Assembly: GCF_030052815.1 (NCBI RefSeq)
Contig: NC_079493.1
Coordinates: 61,566,691 to 61,630,690, forward strand
Source of the DNA: Hevea brasiliensis
Taxonomy: Eukaryota > Streptophyta > Magnoliopsida > Malpighiales > Euphorbiaceae
Reading direction: 5' to 3'
Length of the DNA: 64,000 bases
Position 1 is the first letter of the stretch. Every line of letters begins with the position of its first letter. The notes under the pieces were generated by a model that was given only the letters and a program-made list of their open reading frames with translations, searched no databases and had not been told where the DNA came from. This document shows positions 46,860 to 58,981 of this stretch, piece by piece. The position numbers and the translations under genes were made by a program.

Positions 46860-46997
46860 AGGGGTAAGGTGTGACAGTGTTCAAGTCTTATCTAGTTGTC
46901 TTAGATATGGTTCTAATCTCCTTAATTATCCGGACCGACACCAGTCACCAGAACAGTGAAATATACCAGGTTATGCAAATAAGAGTGTTACAGCAAA

Positions 46998-48654
46998 TTC
47001 CCAAACTCATTTTGCAATCATAATTAGACCTAGAGAAAGACATTTTCAAGAACAGTTCCCTCCATAAAACATGTCAATTTATGTCTTAACTTTCATTAAA
47101 AATTAATTTGACCCAATTTAAACGTGTAAAAATTCATTTATACCCCTTTATGTGCAAACTATTCAAGAAGGTAGATTACCATTTCAGGGGAACACTTATT
47201 TGGTACCCTGTTTTCTATCAACTCCTTAGGTACTCTAAAGATAGAATTAGCTCTTATGGTCTTCATACAATTTATAGCTTAGGGTCTTAACTTTCATTTG
47301 AATTAGGAATCACCCCATTCCAAGGTCTAAAACTCAAGCTATGCTCTAATTTCTACATACTATCCAGTTTTCACGTAACCAGTTCTGGTTACAAACAGAA
47401 TTCCTAGTTCCTATTCATAAATTAATTTGACCATTCTAAAGATAGATTCAATTAAAGTAGTCTGCACAAATATCTTACTACATGTTTTAAGTTTTCAACG
47501 GTTCAAGAATCACCTAATTTGGAGGCCTATATTATGAGTTATAGCTAAATTACCAACTACTGTTCATGGATGCATTGTCCTGAGAATTCCAAGTTTCCAG
47601 ATTTCCATTTCACGTTTGCACTCAACATTCAAGCACTTTACACCTAGAATTTGTACAGGGTCTCTAAAGTAAAATTTTAGGCAGCATCTTTTAGCACCTC
47701 AATTGGAGATATATGGAGGGAGATATGCCCTATTTACTACACAAAGGTCATAAGGCTGAATTGCTGAATTCCAGGAAATTCTATATTTGCAATTTCAAAT
47801 TTCTCTAAAATTTCAACCACTTTACCCTAAAGATTAGGTCCAGGTCAAAACAAGAAAATTGTAGGCCTATGTCTTAAAAATATATTGGTATAGATTTCAT
47901 CTCAATTAGAGCTCTATAACTCAACCTATAGCCAAATAAGTACAACTTGCTCACTAGATTCACTAATCCTGGTAGCCACCATTCAATGATTCATAAAGTA
48001 ACAATTTTGCTAACAAGCTTAGACAATCACTTACCTCATCTTAGTTCCAACAATTTACTCCCAATTGCAACCACTTTTTATCAAAAATCCCCAAGCCAAT
48101 TCAGTGTATGGTCTTGGTTCCACACCAACAATTTTGCCACTTGAAATCAGCTCACCAACTTCTTGATTCTTCTTTCCCTTTCACTTTGATTTCATGTGTT
48201 GATCATCAATTCCTTTAATTCCAACACAAAACATCATCTTAGATGCATGAATTAGGGTTTGTATTTGAGATTGGATAAAAGAAAATGGAAAAGATGGGAG
48301 AGAGAGATGGATTAGCTGAAGTTGAATGAATAAGAAGATAATTTTTGTCATTTTATATGCCTTAGATACTTATCCCTTTCTTAACATGTGTCACTTTGTC
48401 ATTTGTCCTATTTAATTAGTGATTAATTAACTTAATTAATCACACTTAATGACCTTAATTAAACTCAATTAGATATTGAGTTAGAAAATTTCAAAATTTC
48501 CCCCAAATTTCATTAATTTTGCAACAAAGTCTTTAGGTGTCTTCTACAAACTTTTACTTTAACCCCTCATTTAATCCAATTTACATATCATATTTAATAT
48601 TTGAATTTCTTACTAAAATATATTGAATACGTTCTATAAATTTAGGGCATTACA
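46998..48654 (-). repeat. Family-C 5' LTR, part 4 (U3 end)
   Basis: Last part of the C LTR, ending at 48654 with GGGCATTACA, that is TGTAATGCCC on the minus strand. No target duplication can be tested because the other end of the C element is outside the window. No gene. Confidence 0.8.
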
Positions 48655-49040
48655 GATTATTTATCTCTAGAGCTTGCTTTAAATCTTTTTGAGATTACAT
48701 GGATATATGGATGCATTTAAGTGATGAAGGCAAATTAGGTGTAACCACTTGAGCTTAAATAGCCAACCTATTAACAACTAAAAGTTGTTCCTCTAGTAAG
48801 CCATTTTTAAGCCTACATTATTCCTATTCTTTGTAACTGAGCCATATTATAAGCCTTAGCCTGTAAAACAAGTGTTTCTACCCTACCATAGGATTAGTAA
48901 AGCATTTGAAACTTTTTGAATGGATTTTGGTTAGAATGTATGTAAAAGTGGTAGTGAATTAGGGATATAAGTATGAAAGTATACAGTTGATGTTCTTATA
49001 ACTTAAAAAGTAAAGTGAAAGTATGGAAAGGAAAAGCAAA

Positions 49041-49084
<44 letters not shown>

Positions 49085-49717
49085 GAAAGGGTGAATTTGC
49101 ATTCATTCCTATAATGAGAGAACATCAATTGTTACAATCATTATTGTTGAAAAGGTGTGAACAAGAGAGTTGAAGCTAGAAAAGAGCTTGTTTTGTAATG
49201 TGATAAATTCTAGTTGGTACATTTTTTATGTTGTGAATTCATGAGTTTTTTATGCTCTACTAGTTTCTTTGGTTTTTAAAATTATTTATCGCTTATTCCA
49301 CACCTTTACCCTAGCCCCACTATAACCCTGATAGAGACCTTCTGATTTATGTTATACATATGATCTAAGTAGTGGAGATGAGATAAAAAAGTAAGATTAT
49401 GGTAGGTCATGTTTATGGATTGAATTTTGAGAGAAAACACTTTACCCCAAACATATGAGAGATGGAGTGATTCTTGTGCCTATGTGAGGATCCTCTATAT
49501 TGGTATGTTTAGCTTTTTAATGAGCTTGCTATGTTAAGTGAAGTTTTAATATGTGTGAAGAGATTTTTTTCATGATGTCTATGATCCTCAGAGATGGTTA
49601 TGTTCATGCTTATGATATGCTTATTTTTTATAATCTTGGGAAGTATAAATTGATTCATTACTTTATATTTTAGTTAGTTTTGATCGAGGACAACCAAAAA
49701 CTAAGTGTGGAAGAATT
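48655..49717 (+). mobile_element. 3' internal region of an unclassified LTR element
   Basis: This stretch lies upstream of the LTR at 49718 and ends in a purine-rich AAGTGTGGAAGAA tract (49703-49715) preceded by GATCGAGGACAACCAAAA. Such a tract followed by TTTGATA is common at the 3' border of plant Ty3/gypsy elements of the Tat/Athila kind; that assignment is inference. A run of about 40 A lies at 49038-49079. No coding sequence was recognised. The left part was separated by the C element. Confidence 0.5.
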
Positions 49718-51559
49718 TGATAGTTGCCTAAGATGTCATATCTTTATCATTGAATACTTAGTGTTTTGAGTTTGTTTCTTGTTTAATTAGCTTGTTATTG
49801 CTTATTTTTTATGTTATTAGGTGTTTACAAGAGCATGTAAAAGCTTATGAAGCATAAAGAGGTGAATTGAACACAAAAAGAAGTAAAACGTACATTAAGC
49901 ACTTTGAGGCATATGGAGCTGTGATTTTGACGAGGACTTAGCCAATGATAAAATGAGCTTAAGGGTGTCTTATTCATGGTATTTGGAGGTTAATGGTGAA
50001 AAACGAATAGATTCGGACATCAAGTCATGTTGAGCTTCTTTGTACAACCTTAATGGAGATTATATGTGATCTACTATTTAGAGTGTGAATCTGATCTTAT
50101 GGGGTTAGATGGACCTTAATTGACATATTTTGAGGTGATATATAAAAAATGAGAGCAATAGGGCCAGATTACAATAAGGGTCACATATTGTGTGTGTTTA
50201 GGCACTTTATGTTGAGTTATGTAGGACTAGGAGTTTGGGCCTTAATTGGTAGGTTTAATTATTTTATTTAAGGCCCAAATAAATAAAATAAAGGTGTGTG
50301 GGTCTCCAAGGTTGTGCAAGTGGTAGATCTATACAAGAAGAATTATTTTTAACTTATTTTCCTACTTTAACTAGTATTAGTGAGAGAGTTTTAAGTTAGA
50401 ATGCAACTAGAACTTCCAAATCAGATCTGGAGTCTTAGCTAACCTATTTTTCTCTATAAAAAGGGTCCAAAATATAGATATGGAGTTTTTCAAATTCTCT
50501 TTTACTCAAAATAGCAAAATTCCCTCTTTATGCATTCAAAGTTGTTGATTGCTTGCTCTAGTTGCTAGTGTGATTTCTTCTTCTTTCTTGGGCTTGTGGA
50601 ACAGTTCTACATCACTTTGGAGCATGTGGCATCATTATCAACATCAGATTTAAGTTGTTCAAATTCCATTCAAAAAGGGTAGCATGTTCTTCTTTGTTAT
50701 TTTAATTGTGTTTTCTTTTGTTACCATGAATAAGTAGTTTTCTTGTTTAGTAGAGAAGATTGCTGAAACCATGGAATAATTGTCATAAGACTATTTTGAG
50801 CTATTGATTAAATTAATATTTTTCTTCACTTGAATTTTTATGTTTCTCTTGTGATTCATGAAAAGATAGCATGTTTAATTATTTAGGAGGCCTACTACTT
50901 AACCATTTTTGTATGTCTAACGCTAGTATAATTGATTAAATTTGCAATTGCTTAATTAACTTTACATTAGTAGCAAATGTGATATTGTGTGAATTCATCA
51001 TATTGCTTAGAGATTCATAGTCCAAGTTAAATGATTATGCCGCTTATTGTGTAATTGTTATCTAGAATCTGTAATGTTTCTCTAGAATGCTAAAGCTGCC
51101 ATTAAGCTAAATCTTGCCTTGACTAAGGTTGTTAAATTGGTTAGGGGTTAATTAGACCCTCGCTTTGATTAATCTAATAAGTAAGGAGAAATTGGGAAAT
51201 TAACGCTTGTTTGGTTTCTACAGCCAATTTGTTTAAGTGAATAAATTATTATAGTAATATTAATGATTGATACTTAATTTCCATGGTGGATGCACATCTT
51301 TCTACTGAGAAGTTATCATATTATGTTAGTTGCATTCTTAATACTTTTAGCTTTTAGTTTAATTTGATTAATTTTGTTTCTTTAGAATTAATAAAATTCA
51401 AAACCCCTCATTTTCTTTATTGTTAGTGTGTGCAAATACTTGAGCTCATTTTGCTAATTGGTCAATCATTCTCTGTGGGATTGAACTTTACTTGCTCTTG
51501 CTACAAGTTAGTTAGTCCAATAGAGTACTTTATTTAATTGATGCATTCAGCACGCATCA
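49718..51559 (+). repeat. 3' LTR of the unclassified element
   Basis: The unit starts TGATAG and ends ACGCATCA, so TGAT/ATCA form the inverted ends, 1842 bp. A canonical TATA box TATAAAAA is at 50455-50462. It is unlike families A-E and has none of their conserved blocks. The partner LTR is not in the window, so the end points rest on the end motifs and on the purine tract. Confidence 0.6.
50455..50462 (+). promoter_or_regulatory. TATA box in the unclassified LTR
   Basis: TATAAAAA followed by GGG, about 740 bp into the LTR. This is a canonical plant TATA box and the only one noted in the window. Confidence 0.5.
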
Positions 51560-51834
51560 TTGAGCTATAGCTTAATAATTAATAAAAATACATGGGCATG
51601 CAAAATGCAATAATTCCAGTTGTAATATTAAGATAATATTATTAAAGACCTCTAGAAATATTTATAGAATTTTTGAAAGTGAATTGGATATTTTTGGACA
51701 ATAGTGAATTAGGCCTCTGAGCTGAAGTTGAACAATAACACTAGTTAATAGGTTTTGGCAAGCCCCGAATGAGCATTGTGTTGTGGGCCTGAGGCCTTTG
51801 GGTCATTGAGATATAAATTTTATTTTCTTACGAT
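51560..51834. other. Unassigned AT-rich sequence
   Basis: No gene, terminal repeat or known family was recognised. It is the left flank of the LINE insertion. Confidence 0.4.
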
Positions 51835-52202
51835 AAGGTTAGGTCCTAAGTAGACTAGATAAAGTCCGTAATGAGAGTATTAGAGAAAAGGTAGGAGTGG
51901 TGCCAATTGAGGATAAGTTGAAAGAAGAGAGATTGAGGTGGTTTGGTCATTTGAAGCGTAGACATACGGAGGCTCCAGTTAGACAAGTAGAGTACATTAG
52001 GTTAGAGAATAGAATGAAAAAAAAAGGGTAAACCTAAATTAACTTGGAGGAGAGTAGTACAACATGACCTAGAAGTGTTACACATTTCTGAGGATTTAAC
52101 CCAAAATCGTTTAGAGTGGAGAAAGTGAATCTCTATAGCCGACCCCAAATTTTTGGGATAAAGGCTTAGTTGAGTTAAGTTGAGTTGAGTTAAGGTTAGG
52201 TC
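51835..52202 (+). mobile_element. 5'-truncated RTE-type LINE with target duplication
   Basis: AAGGTTAGGTC at 51835-51845 is repeated at 52192-52202 and frames a fragment of about 345 bp. On the + strand it encodes the C-terminal end of a LINE protein: RLDKVRNESIREK, then ERLRWFGHLKRR, then, after a frame change at an A-run (52017-52025), PKLTWRRVVQHDLE and ADPKFLG. This is the region after the reverse transcriptase in plant RTE elements. The 3' end is a short GTTGAGTTAA-type tandem repeat (52168-52194), as usual for that clade. 5' truncation is the normal outcome of target-primed reverse transcription. Confidence 0.85.
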
Positions 52203-52520
52203 TTAGATATAAGAAAAACTCTATCAGATTTTCGGCATGAACTTAGGAAGTCTTTTGTTTTTTGGTTTATATAGTTCTTTGGTGTGTTTACTTAGGTAAT
52301 CCGAATCAACCATCTTCTTCTTCCTAGTAGAATCAATAGACGTTAGGTCGCACTGTGAGTTGAATTTTGATTATATTTGTAATTTCAATATTATTATTTA
52401 ATTATTATTGACACGTTCATGCATCCACATAAACATATATGCATAAGAAGTTAAATATATAGGAGCACTATGTTGCTACACATCTATTTCCTGTTAATCA
52501 TTTATGGTTGTCACCTAAGA
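52203..52520. other. Unassigned sequence, left flank of a B1 solo LTR
   Basis: AT-rich; no gene or repeat border recognised. It continues at 56100 after the solo LTR. TAAGA at 52516-52520 is the duplicated target. Confidence 0.4.
52516..52520. repeat. Target-site duplication TAAGA
   Basis: TAAGA precedes the B1 solo LTR and recurs at 56095-56099. Confidence 0.95.
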
Positions 52521-55500
52521 TGTCACACCCTACTCCTCGTAAGATGTAACATGTTCCCGTAGTACACCTAATAAATTACCATACTTCACCTACCAGTAAC
52601 CCATTAAATATACTACAAGAGATTTTAAAACAATTTTCGTTCATTTTGGAATTGGTGGGTAAATTTTTTTTTTTCAAATTTTAAAAACCTTTATTTAAAG
52701 TCCAAACATAAATTAAATTCTTAGATATTTAAAATCTCTGCAATTTTTATAAAAATTTTGGCAGAGTATTATCTATATTTTGAGAAAACAGTTCTTCAAA
52801 ACTTGAAAATAGAAACATTCCCAATATATTTCTCAATCACAACTCCATTTGCAACCACCAAACTTCAAATCAACAGCAATAGCAACACTTCAATTCAAAA
52901 TCTAAATTTCAAATCAAGAATTAATATCTCAAAACATTTCATAACTCATGCACATTGCATTTTAAATCATTAATTTACAATCATAAGTTAATTTACAGAT
53001 GCAAAATCTCAAAAATAATATTATTACAATTTTATCTGTACAACTGCTCAAATTACAGAGATACATATGCATACTATCATATTTATATCAAACTAAACTA
53101 CCAGGGTATAGACAAATACCCATACAAAAATTCTTCAATTTTTGCTCCTCTCTAACTGTAGCAGCTCGCTCTGCCGCTATGTCCTTTTCTCTATCTGCGA
53201 CAGCAAGTTAAAGCTATCGCTGAGTATATAAATACTCAGTGGTGCACAATAAAGCATAAAATGCATAATATAAAACATTTATGAACAAATCATCATTCAA
53301 AAATCCCATAATCGCATTTCACAATTTTTTTCTCAAATCACATTTATAACAAATCATAATTTACAAAGCTTAATATAGCACAACTTGATCAAACAATTTA
53401 ATAAACATAGTGTTGCCAAACAATAACACAACTTAAGATATGACACAAAATTTCTAAACATGTCGTGTGTACATCACGACAAGGCATACTCACCCCACTA
53501 ATCAAAATCAATGAGGGAGGTGGCTAGCTAGCTAATGAGTACTCATTCAAACTCGCCCCTCAGACTGGAAAGCCAGAAAGGGAGGAATATAATCAAATAT
53601 CAAACTCACCCCACAAGTGGAGGAGGAACATATTAATATTGTCATGCCAAGTGTGAATTAAAAACAATTTAAATCAAGTTATTCAAATATTTTATACAAT
53701 TCACAAATCATATTTCATTCTAAATTTTTCGTATACAAAGTAGGCAATACACTATTTTTCAAATAATATTTTCAAAACCATAACAATCAAAATTATTCAC
53801 AACATTTATTTCAAGAATTGTCAAGTAGAAACAAAGAATTTTAAGTTTATTGTACACAAACCTGACGTGAGTCGCCTCTAGGCCTTAACTCAGTCCCTTA
53901 TACCTTCCGGGTCTTTTTCAGCTGAAACACAAAATTTATAGTGTTTTAGTATCTTATTTCACCATAAATCTAATAATTAATTCATAAATACTTAATTCTA
54001 GCCCAAATATGCTTAAACTAAAATTCTTGGAAATTTTCATTTTGGAGTTACTATTAATGGTACTATTTAAGTCAATTTGTTGACTTTCTAAGGCTTATTA
54101 GGTATGGGAATTTCAACTTCACCCACATACCACATTTTGATCACTAAATTTGTTGGTTTTGGTTGTTTACTCAAATTCTAAGTCTTTTAGGCAAATTTGC
54201 AAATTTTCAGTTTTAGTGTCTTGAGTTGCACTGTTCCATTGGTCATTTTACTGTTAGAATTTGGCAAAACTTTCTTCACAGAAAATGTTTCCTATTGTCT
54301 TAAGTTTATTCTCCTTTTTGAATCACTCCAATTGGAGTTTTGTAGCTCAAGTTATAGCCATTTGAACCATGACTACTGGATTGGACTTAACCCAGATTTC
54401 TGGGCAAATTTTGGTTCTGGCAGTTTTAGGTCACCAATTTTGGGTGGCCAAATGACTTGGTTAATGGCATAAATTGGGTTTGTGTTCTTCATAAAAGTTT
54501 TAGGTCTATATCTCATCTGTCCACTGGTAAAATTTCAAGTTATTTAGACTTGCCTAGCTCAAGTTATGGCCAAATAAACAAACACTGTTCATTTGGTCAG
54601 TTTGTACAGGGCAGACTGAGATTTTCTAAGTTTTGGTCAATTTGTTCTCTAGGTTTTGGTCACTTTTTGGGCATGCTTCCTAAATGATAATTGTATCATT
54701 TAGTATATATTTTCATTCTCAATTGGTCTCATACCAATTGGACTTGTAAATTTTCATTTTTGGTCCCTCAAAGGGACCTTGGTCATGCTACCAGTAGCAT
54801 GACCACACTCAATCCGAATTTGATCTCAACTCCAACACTTCTAACACACTTCATTTGGTCACTATTAACTATTTCCCACTTCAAACTAGGTCAAATTTAT
54901 CATTTACCAATTTCTCACATTTTTATCTCTAAACCCTAAATGTCCAAAACCCTAACTACACTAGTAATTACATTTAACCAAATCCAAGTATCTCAACATC
55001 ACCTCTACATTCATATAAGCTTGCCTACACTTATAATCCAATCAAATTCATGCACTACCACATCAAATCCTAGCTGATCAAAATCCATGTTTAGTCCTCC
55101 AACAATTAATTTCATTTCATTTTAAGTTTATTTCTAAGTTAATTAAGCTATAAACACAACTAATAAACTAATTTTGCAACTTAAATCACTAACCTCAATC
55201 TTTGATGTCCAATTCTTCAATTCTCTTCCTTTTTCTTTTTCTTTGCTCTTTCAATCACCTCTTCTAGTTGCCAAAACAGGCTTTAACCATGGTAGAATAA
55301 TTTTCTACGGAGAGATTTTTGGCTTTTCAAGCTCAAAGATGAGCTTTCATGGAGGATGAAGTGAGGGAGAGGGTGAAGGAGAGTGAAGCGGCACAATGGG
55401 AAGAAGAAGAAGACTTTTGCTATTTTTTTTTTCTTTCCTTTTTATGACTTTTATCCTTATGGAAGACCCAAAAATCAAATTAATTAAATTTATTAATTCT

Positions 55501-56094
55501 AATATTTATGGCATCATGCATGATGTCATGCATGATGTCATCTCCCTTCACTTTTTTATTTTCTTTTTTTTTTCATTTATTTTTCTATTAGTTCTCTAAT
55601 TTAATTTTCAACTCTGAAATTTTCTTTTCTCCGATTTTATTTGACAGTTAGGTCAGAAGTCATCTCTCGGGGTCAATTTACCAAATTGCCCCTCGCTAGT
55701 TCAAACCAGTTTGCAAATAATTCAATATTTCTTCTGGCTCTCTGACCTAATTATTTGACTGGCTTAACAATTCTTTTTCATGATTTTCTCTTTTCTACTG
55801 TGTTCATCATGGTCTTAAGGACCGCAGCGTCACATTTTACGGTTCGAAATTTGAGTTTAAATCGACTTCTTAGTCATTCCCGAGAAAGTCACCCATCGCT
55901 GTGACTCTCGGCTCGTTTAACTTCTTCTGTTCTGTTTTTCTTATTTATACTTAACTAATTAACAATTATTAATTATTTGTGTTTATGGCTTATGTAGTTG
56001 TCTTAAGTGTGATTCTAATTCTCTTAATTGTCTGGACTGACACCGGTCACCGGAATAGTGAAATATACCAGGCTATGCAATTAGGGGTATTACA
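52521..56094 (-). repeat. Family-B1 solo LTR, minus strand, uninterrupted
   Basis: The unit starts TGTCACACCC and ends GGGGTATTACA, 3574 bp, flanked by TAAGA. It is the best reference for the B1 LTR in the window. It holds the hairpin module at 53197-53246, a CAATTGG-type inverted repeat near 54719-54740, a doubled GCATGATGTCAT motif near 55517-55540 and the GTCACCCATCGC block near 55889. ORFs inside (up to 91 residues) are chance. Confidence 0.94.
53197..53246 (-). other. Two-hairpin module, B1 solo LTR
   Basis: In the LTR sense: stem TGAGTAT/ATACTCA with loop TTAT, then GCGATAGC/GCTGTCGC with one U-G pair and loop TTTAACTT. Confidence 0.75.
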
Positions 56095-56099
56095 TAAGA

Positions 56100-56767
56100 A
56101 TAATTTGGAGCTCTGTGTGTGTGTGGAGTATATTATGGATATAGATTGGATGGGTAGACACGGCTTGAGCTTGTCTCGTTGGGACCCGATCCTTATGGAT
56201 GTGGTAAAGTTGGGATGAGATACAACTTTGAGTTATTCTTGTTGCGCCCGCCCGCACCCGCCCCCCACCCCCCCCCCCCCCCTCTTTTTCCTTCCCAAAC
56301 TTGGATTTAAGTGAAAGTCCTGCTTGAGTTGAGCTTGTTGGTTGGTCTTGGATTAATAGAGCTGGATAGGGGATCAGCTCCCATAGTTATATATGAAAAT
56401 GCTTTTATTGAGTGCGTGTGTAGCTTCAAATTATCTTCTTGTGCAAGCATTGGAAGATTTACTTGATGCATATGTTTGGTATTTATTTCATACTTAGAGA
56501 TGCATTAGTTGTAGATAGCTATAAAAATTATATTTATAATCAAAATCTAAACTCTTTGAGTTAAACACTCACTCCTATTTAATTATTTTTCTCTAGGTGA
56601 CAGATGGATATTATTTTGGAGTTAACCAGCTTTTTGTCTAGTAGGAAACTTGAAATGGTTAATATATCAATTATTAATTTTATTATTCAAATTTATAACT
56701 GCGATATGACTATAGTGGTATTCTTATAATGTAAAACTAATGTATTTGACTTAAGGTGCTCATGTGA
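56100..56767 (+). other. Unassigned sequence with C-rich tract, possibly old LTR
   Basis: Continuation of 52520. It resembles chromovirus LTR sequence in style (for example GGGGATCAGCTCCCATAG at 56370-56387) but no borders were found. A GT run is at 56105-56116 and a C-rich tract with a pure C run at 56246-56283. No gene. Confidence 0.35.
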
Positions 56768-58288
56768 TGTCACACCTTACCCCTCTGTAAGGTATAACAT
56801 GATCCCGTAGAATACCTAATAAACTACCGAACTTCACCTACCGATAACTCATTAAGTACCCTACAAGAGATTTTAAAACAATTTTCTTATTTTTAATAAG
56901 TGGTGAGCATTTTCTAATAGGTATTTAAAACATTTAATTAAGTTTAAAACTAGTTAATATTTTTGGTCCATTTTATTTTTCCCCAAATTTTATAAAAATT
57001 TTGGCAGAGTTTCATTTGTATTTTGAGAAAACAGTTCTTCAAATACCTAAAAAAAAGGCACTTCCAATAATTTTTCTCAACCACTACTTCAATTTCATAA
57101 TCAATCTCAACCAATTTCTCAAGTCTCAAAATTCAACAGTCAACATTTTTCAATTCCCAAAATTCAATAATCATTAAAATAATATCTATCAATCTCATTC
57201 AAATTAAAATAAAACATTTCCATTCATTAAAGACAAACAATCTATATATACATCATACTAAAATCTACATTGGGAAAATCCAAACTAAATTTTATTACAA
57301 CTTTATACAAACTTTGTACAAGCTGCTCAAGACCGAATTTACATGTCTATACATTTATGTGCAATACATACATCAAAAGAAATATTTACAGTCAGAGTAT
57401 AAATTATACCCGATAACTTCAAGCTGATAGATCCTCACACCTCAGCAGCTCAGTCTGCTGCTTCTCTAGTCTCTAAATCTGCGACAGCAATAAAAGCTAT
57501 CGCTGAGTACTAGGACTCAGTGGTGCACAACATACTAAAAGAATCTTTATGCAGAATTTAAATCACATTTATTCAAAAATTGAACTGAACATGCGAGTTA
57601 AACACAAAACATGAATTATGAGATTTTATTCCAAAAAATTTCATTTCGAAGTATCAAACACATTTCATAAAACCCACAGTTAGATCATGCCATTCGAAAC
57701 AAATATAATCTCAATAGCCAGAGGATAAGGAGAAGTCACATCACAAGGCTAGCTAGCTCAAATATATGGATATCCATTCAAATCCTCTTCTACTGACACA
57801 CCTCAACACTTCTCCAGAGAAGGAATCAAAATTCGAAACTAATTACCCCCACTAGTCATACTAGTGAGGTGTTCAAATATATGGTTATGACACTGTGGTT
57901 TCAAAACTTATCTTAACAATTTGCTAAACATTGCTATTTCAAATATACACAATAACTTTCACAATTTAAATCAAAACCTCATAATTAATGTCACAAATAA
58001 ACTTTCAACAATTCAAAGCAAAAGTAAAATACATATTTCATTCACTTTATCAATGAATTTTAAAGCATAGTGATATTGTGCACAAACCTCAAGCAAGTCA
58101 CCTCTTGGCCTTGACTCAGTTCCTCGGGTTCTTTTCTGGTATTCTTTTTAACTGAAACACACAATTTTACAGTGTTTCAGTACCATAACTTAGCATAAAT
58201 CCCAAAATAAATTTAACTTCACTTTTACCTAGTTCTAATGTGCTAAACTCGACGTTCTTTAAATTTTGTGTTTCGGGGTTACTATTAA
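56768..58288 (-). repeat. Family-B1 LTR, first part, minus strand, cut by element 4
   Basis: It starts TGTCACACC and follows the B1 sequence, closest to the reverse of 43197-46876, up to 58288, where element 4 is inserted. The remainder should lie beyond the window's right edge. Its left flank is TGTGA (56763-56767). Hairpin module at 57481-57528. Confidence 0.9.
57481..57528 (-). other. Two-hairpin module, B1 LTR cut by element 4
   Basis: In the LTR sense: stem TGAGT/ACTCA with loop CCTAGT, then GCGATAGC/GCTGTCGC with one U-G pair and loop TTTTATT. Confidence 0.75.
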
Positions 58289-58938
58289 TGTGACACCCCT
58301 TACCCGACTACAGTGTAGCCGAGCAAGTTATGCCACTCAGTGTGCCGGAGCACTCTATTTTATCTGATTTCATTACAGTCCTTGATTTATTTATTCAAAA
58401 ACTTTATTGAAGATTTACGCTATTTTTACTTTTATCAAAATCTAACTAAGTTGGAAATTTCAAAAAATTTAACGATAATCCGACAAAGTGTCACTGTAAT
58501 TTGGACTAATGATTCTTCCGAACTCGCCAAAGACAATTTCAATATATACTCAATTTCTCAAACTTAATAGTCTCAAAAATTTTCAAACATAATGTATCTC
58601 AATGCAGTATCCAGATTTCTCAGAAATCTCATTAGATTTTCAATATCTCAATATTCACAAGTATAATCTCATTATAACTCAAATTCAATTCACATACTAA
58701 AATACTTACTTTGAATAGCTTCCATAATTCATAGGTTAATTACATGAGTTTATTTTGTACAAGATATACAAATAATTTACAATGTGCTAGGAATGAACAA
58801 TATACATAACATGTATAAAATGAGCCCTATCTACATGCATTCTTGAGGAGGTGACAATCTTGAACTCTTCGACACTTCGCAGATCTGGGCTCCAAAAATC
58901 TCGATCGACGATCTCTGGTTTTACTCTTCAAGATCTTA

Positions 58939-58981
58939 GCGAGGCAATTCCATCGCGCTAAGCATTTACGCTTAGTGGTGC
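58939..58981 (-). other. Two-hairpin module, element 4 left LTR
   Basis: Hairpin 1 reads CTAAGC/GCTTAG, with ACG where the right LTR has CTG. Hairpin 2 is shortened compared with 63742-63787. Confidence 0.55.

Larger units (their letters stand above)
43197..46876 (+). repeat. Family-B1 solo LTR, plus strand
   Basis: The unit starts TGTAACACCCC and ends AAGGTGTGACA, 3680 bp, flanked by GTGTT. It lies head-on inside a minus-strand B1 LTR. It has GCGATGGGTGACC near 43393, a TCCAATTGG/CCAATTGGA inverted repeat near 44517-44542, the hairpin module at 45932-45979, AATAAA at 46164-46169 and a 179-bp tandem duplication near its 3' end (46502-46859). No gene. Confidence 0.93.
26519..46992 (-). repeat. 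Family-B1 solo LTR, minus strand, split by three insertions
   Basis: Its own pieces are 26519-26930, 36576-39187, 42860-43196 and 46882-46992, about 3.47 kb. It starts TGTCACACC and ends AGAGTGTTACA, and GCAAA flanks both ends. Insertions are element 2 (26931-36570), a B2 solo LTR (39188-42854) and a B1 solo LTR (43197-46876). The pieces align in order with the uninterrupted B1 LTR at 52521-56094, which supports the reconstruction. Its hairpin module is at 36804-36852. No gene belongs to it. Confidence 0.92.

Noticed and set aside
49038..49079. Poly-A run as tail of a SINE, LINE or processed pseudogene
   Set aside because: No target duplication, no coding or RNA-gene-like sequence upstream; it sits in the internal region of the LTR element and is most likely a simple repeat.
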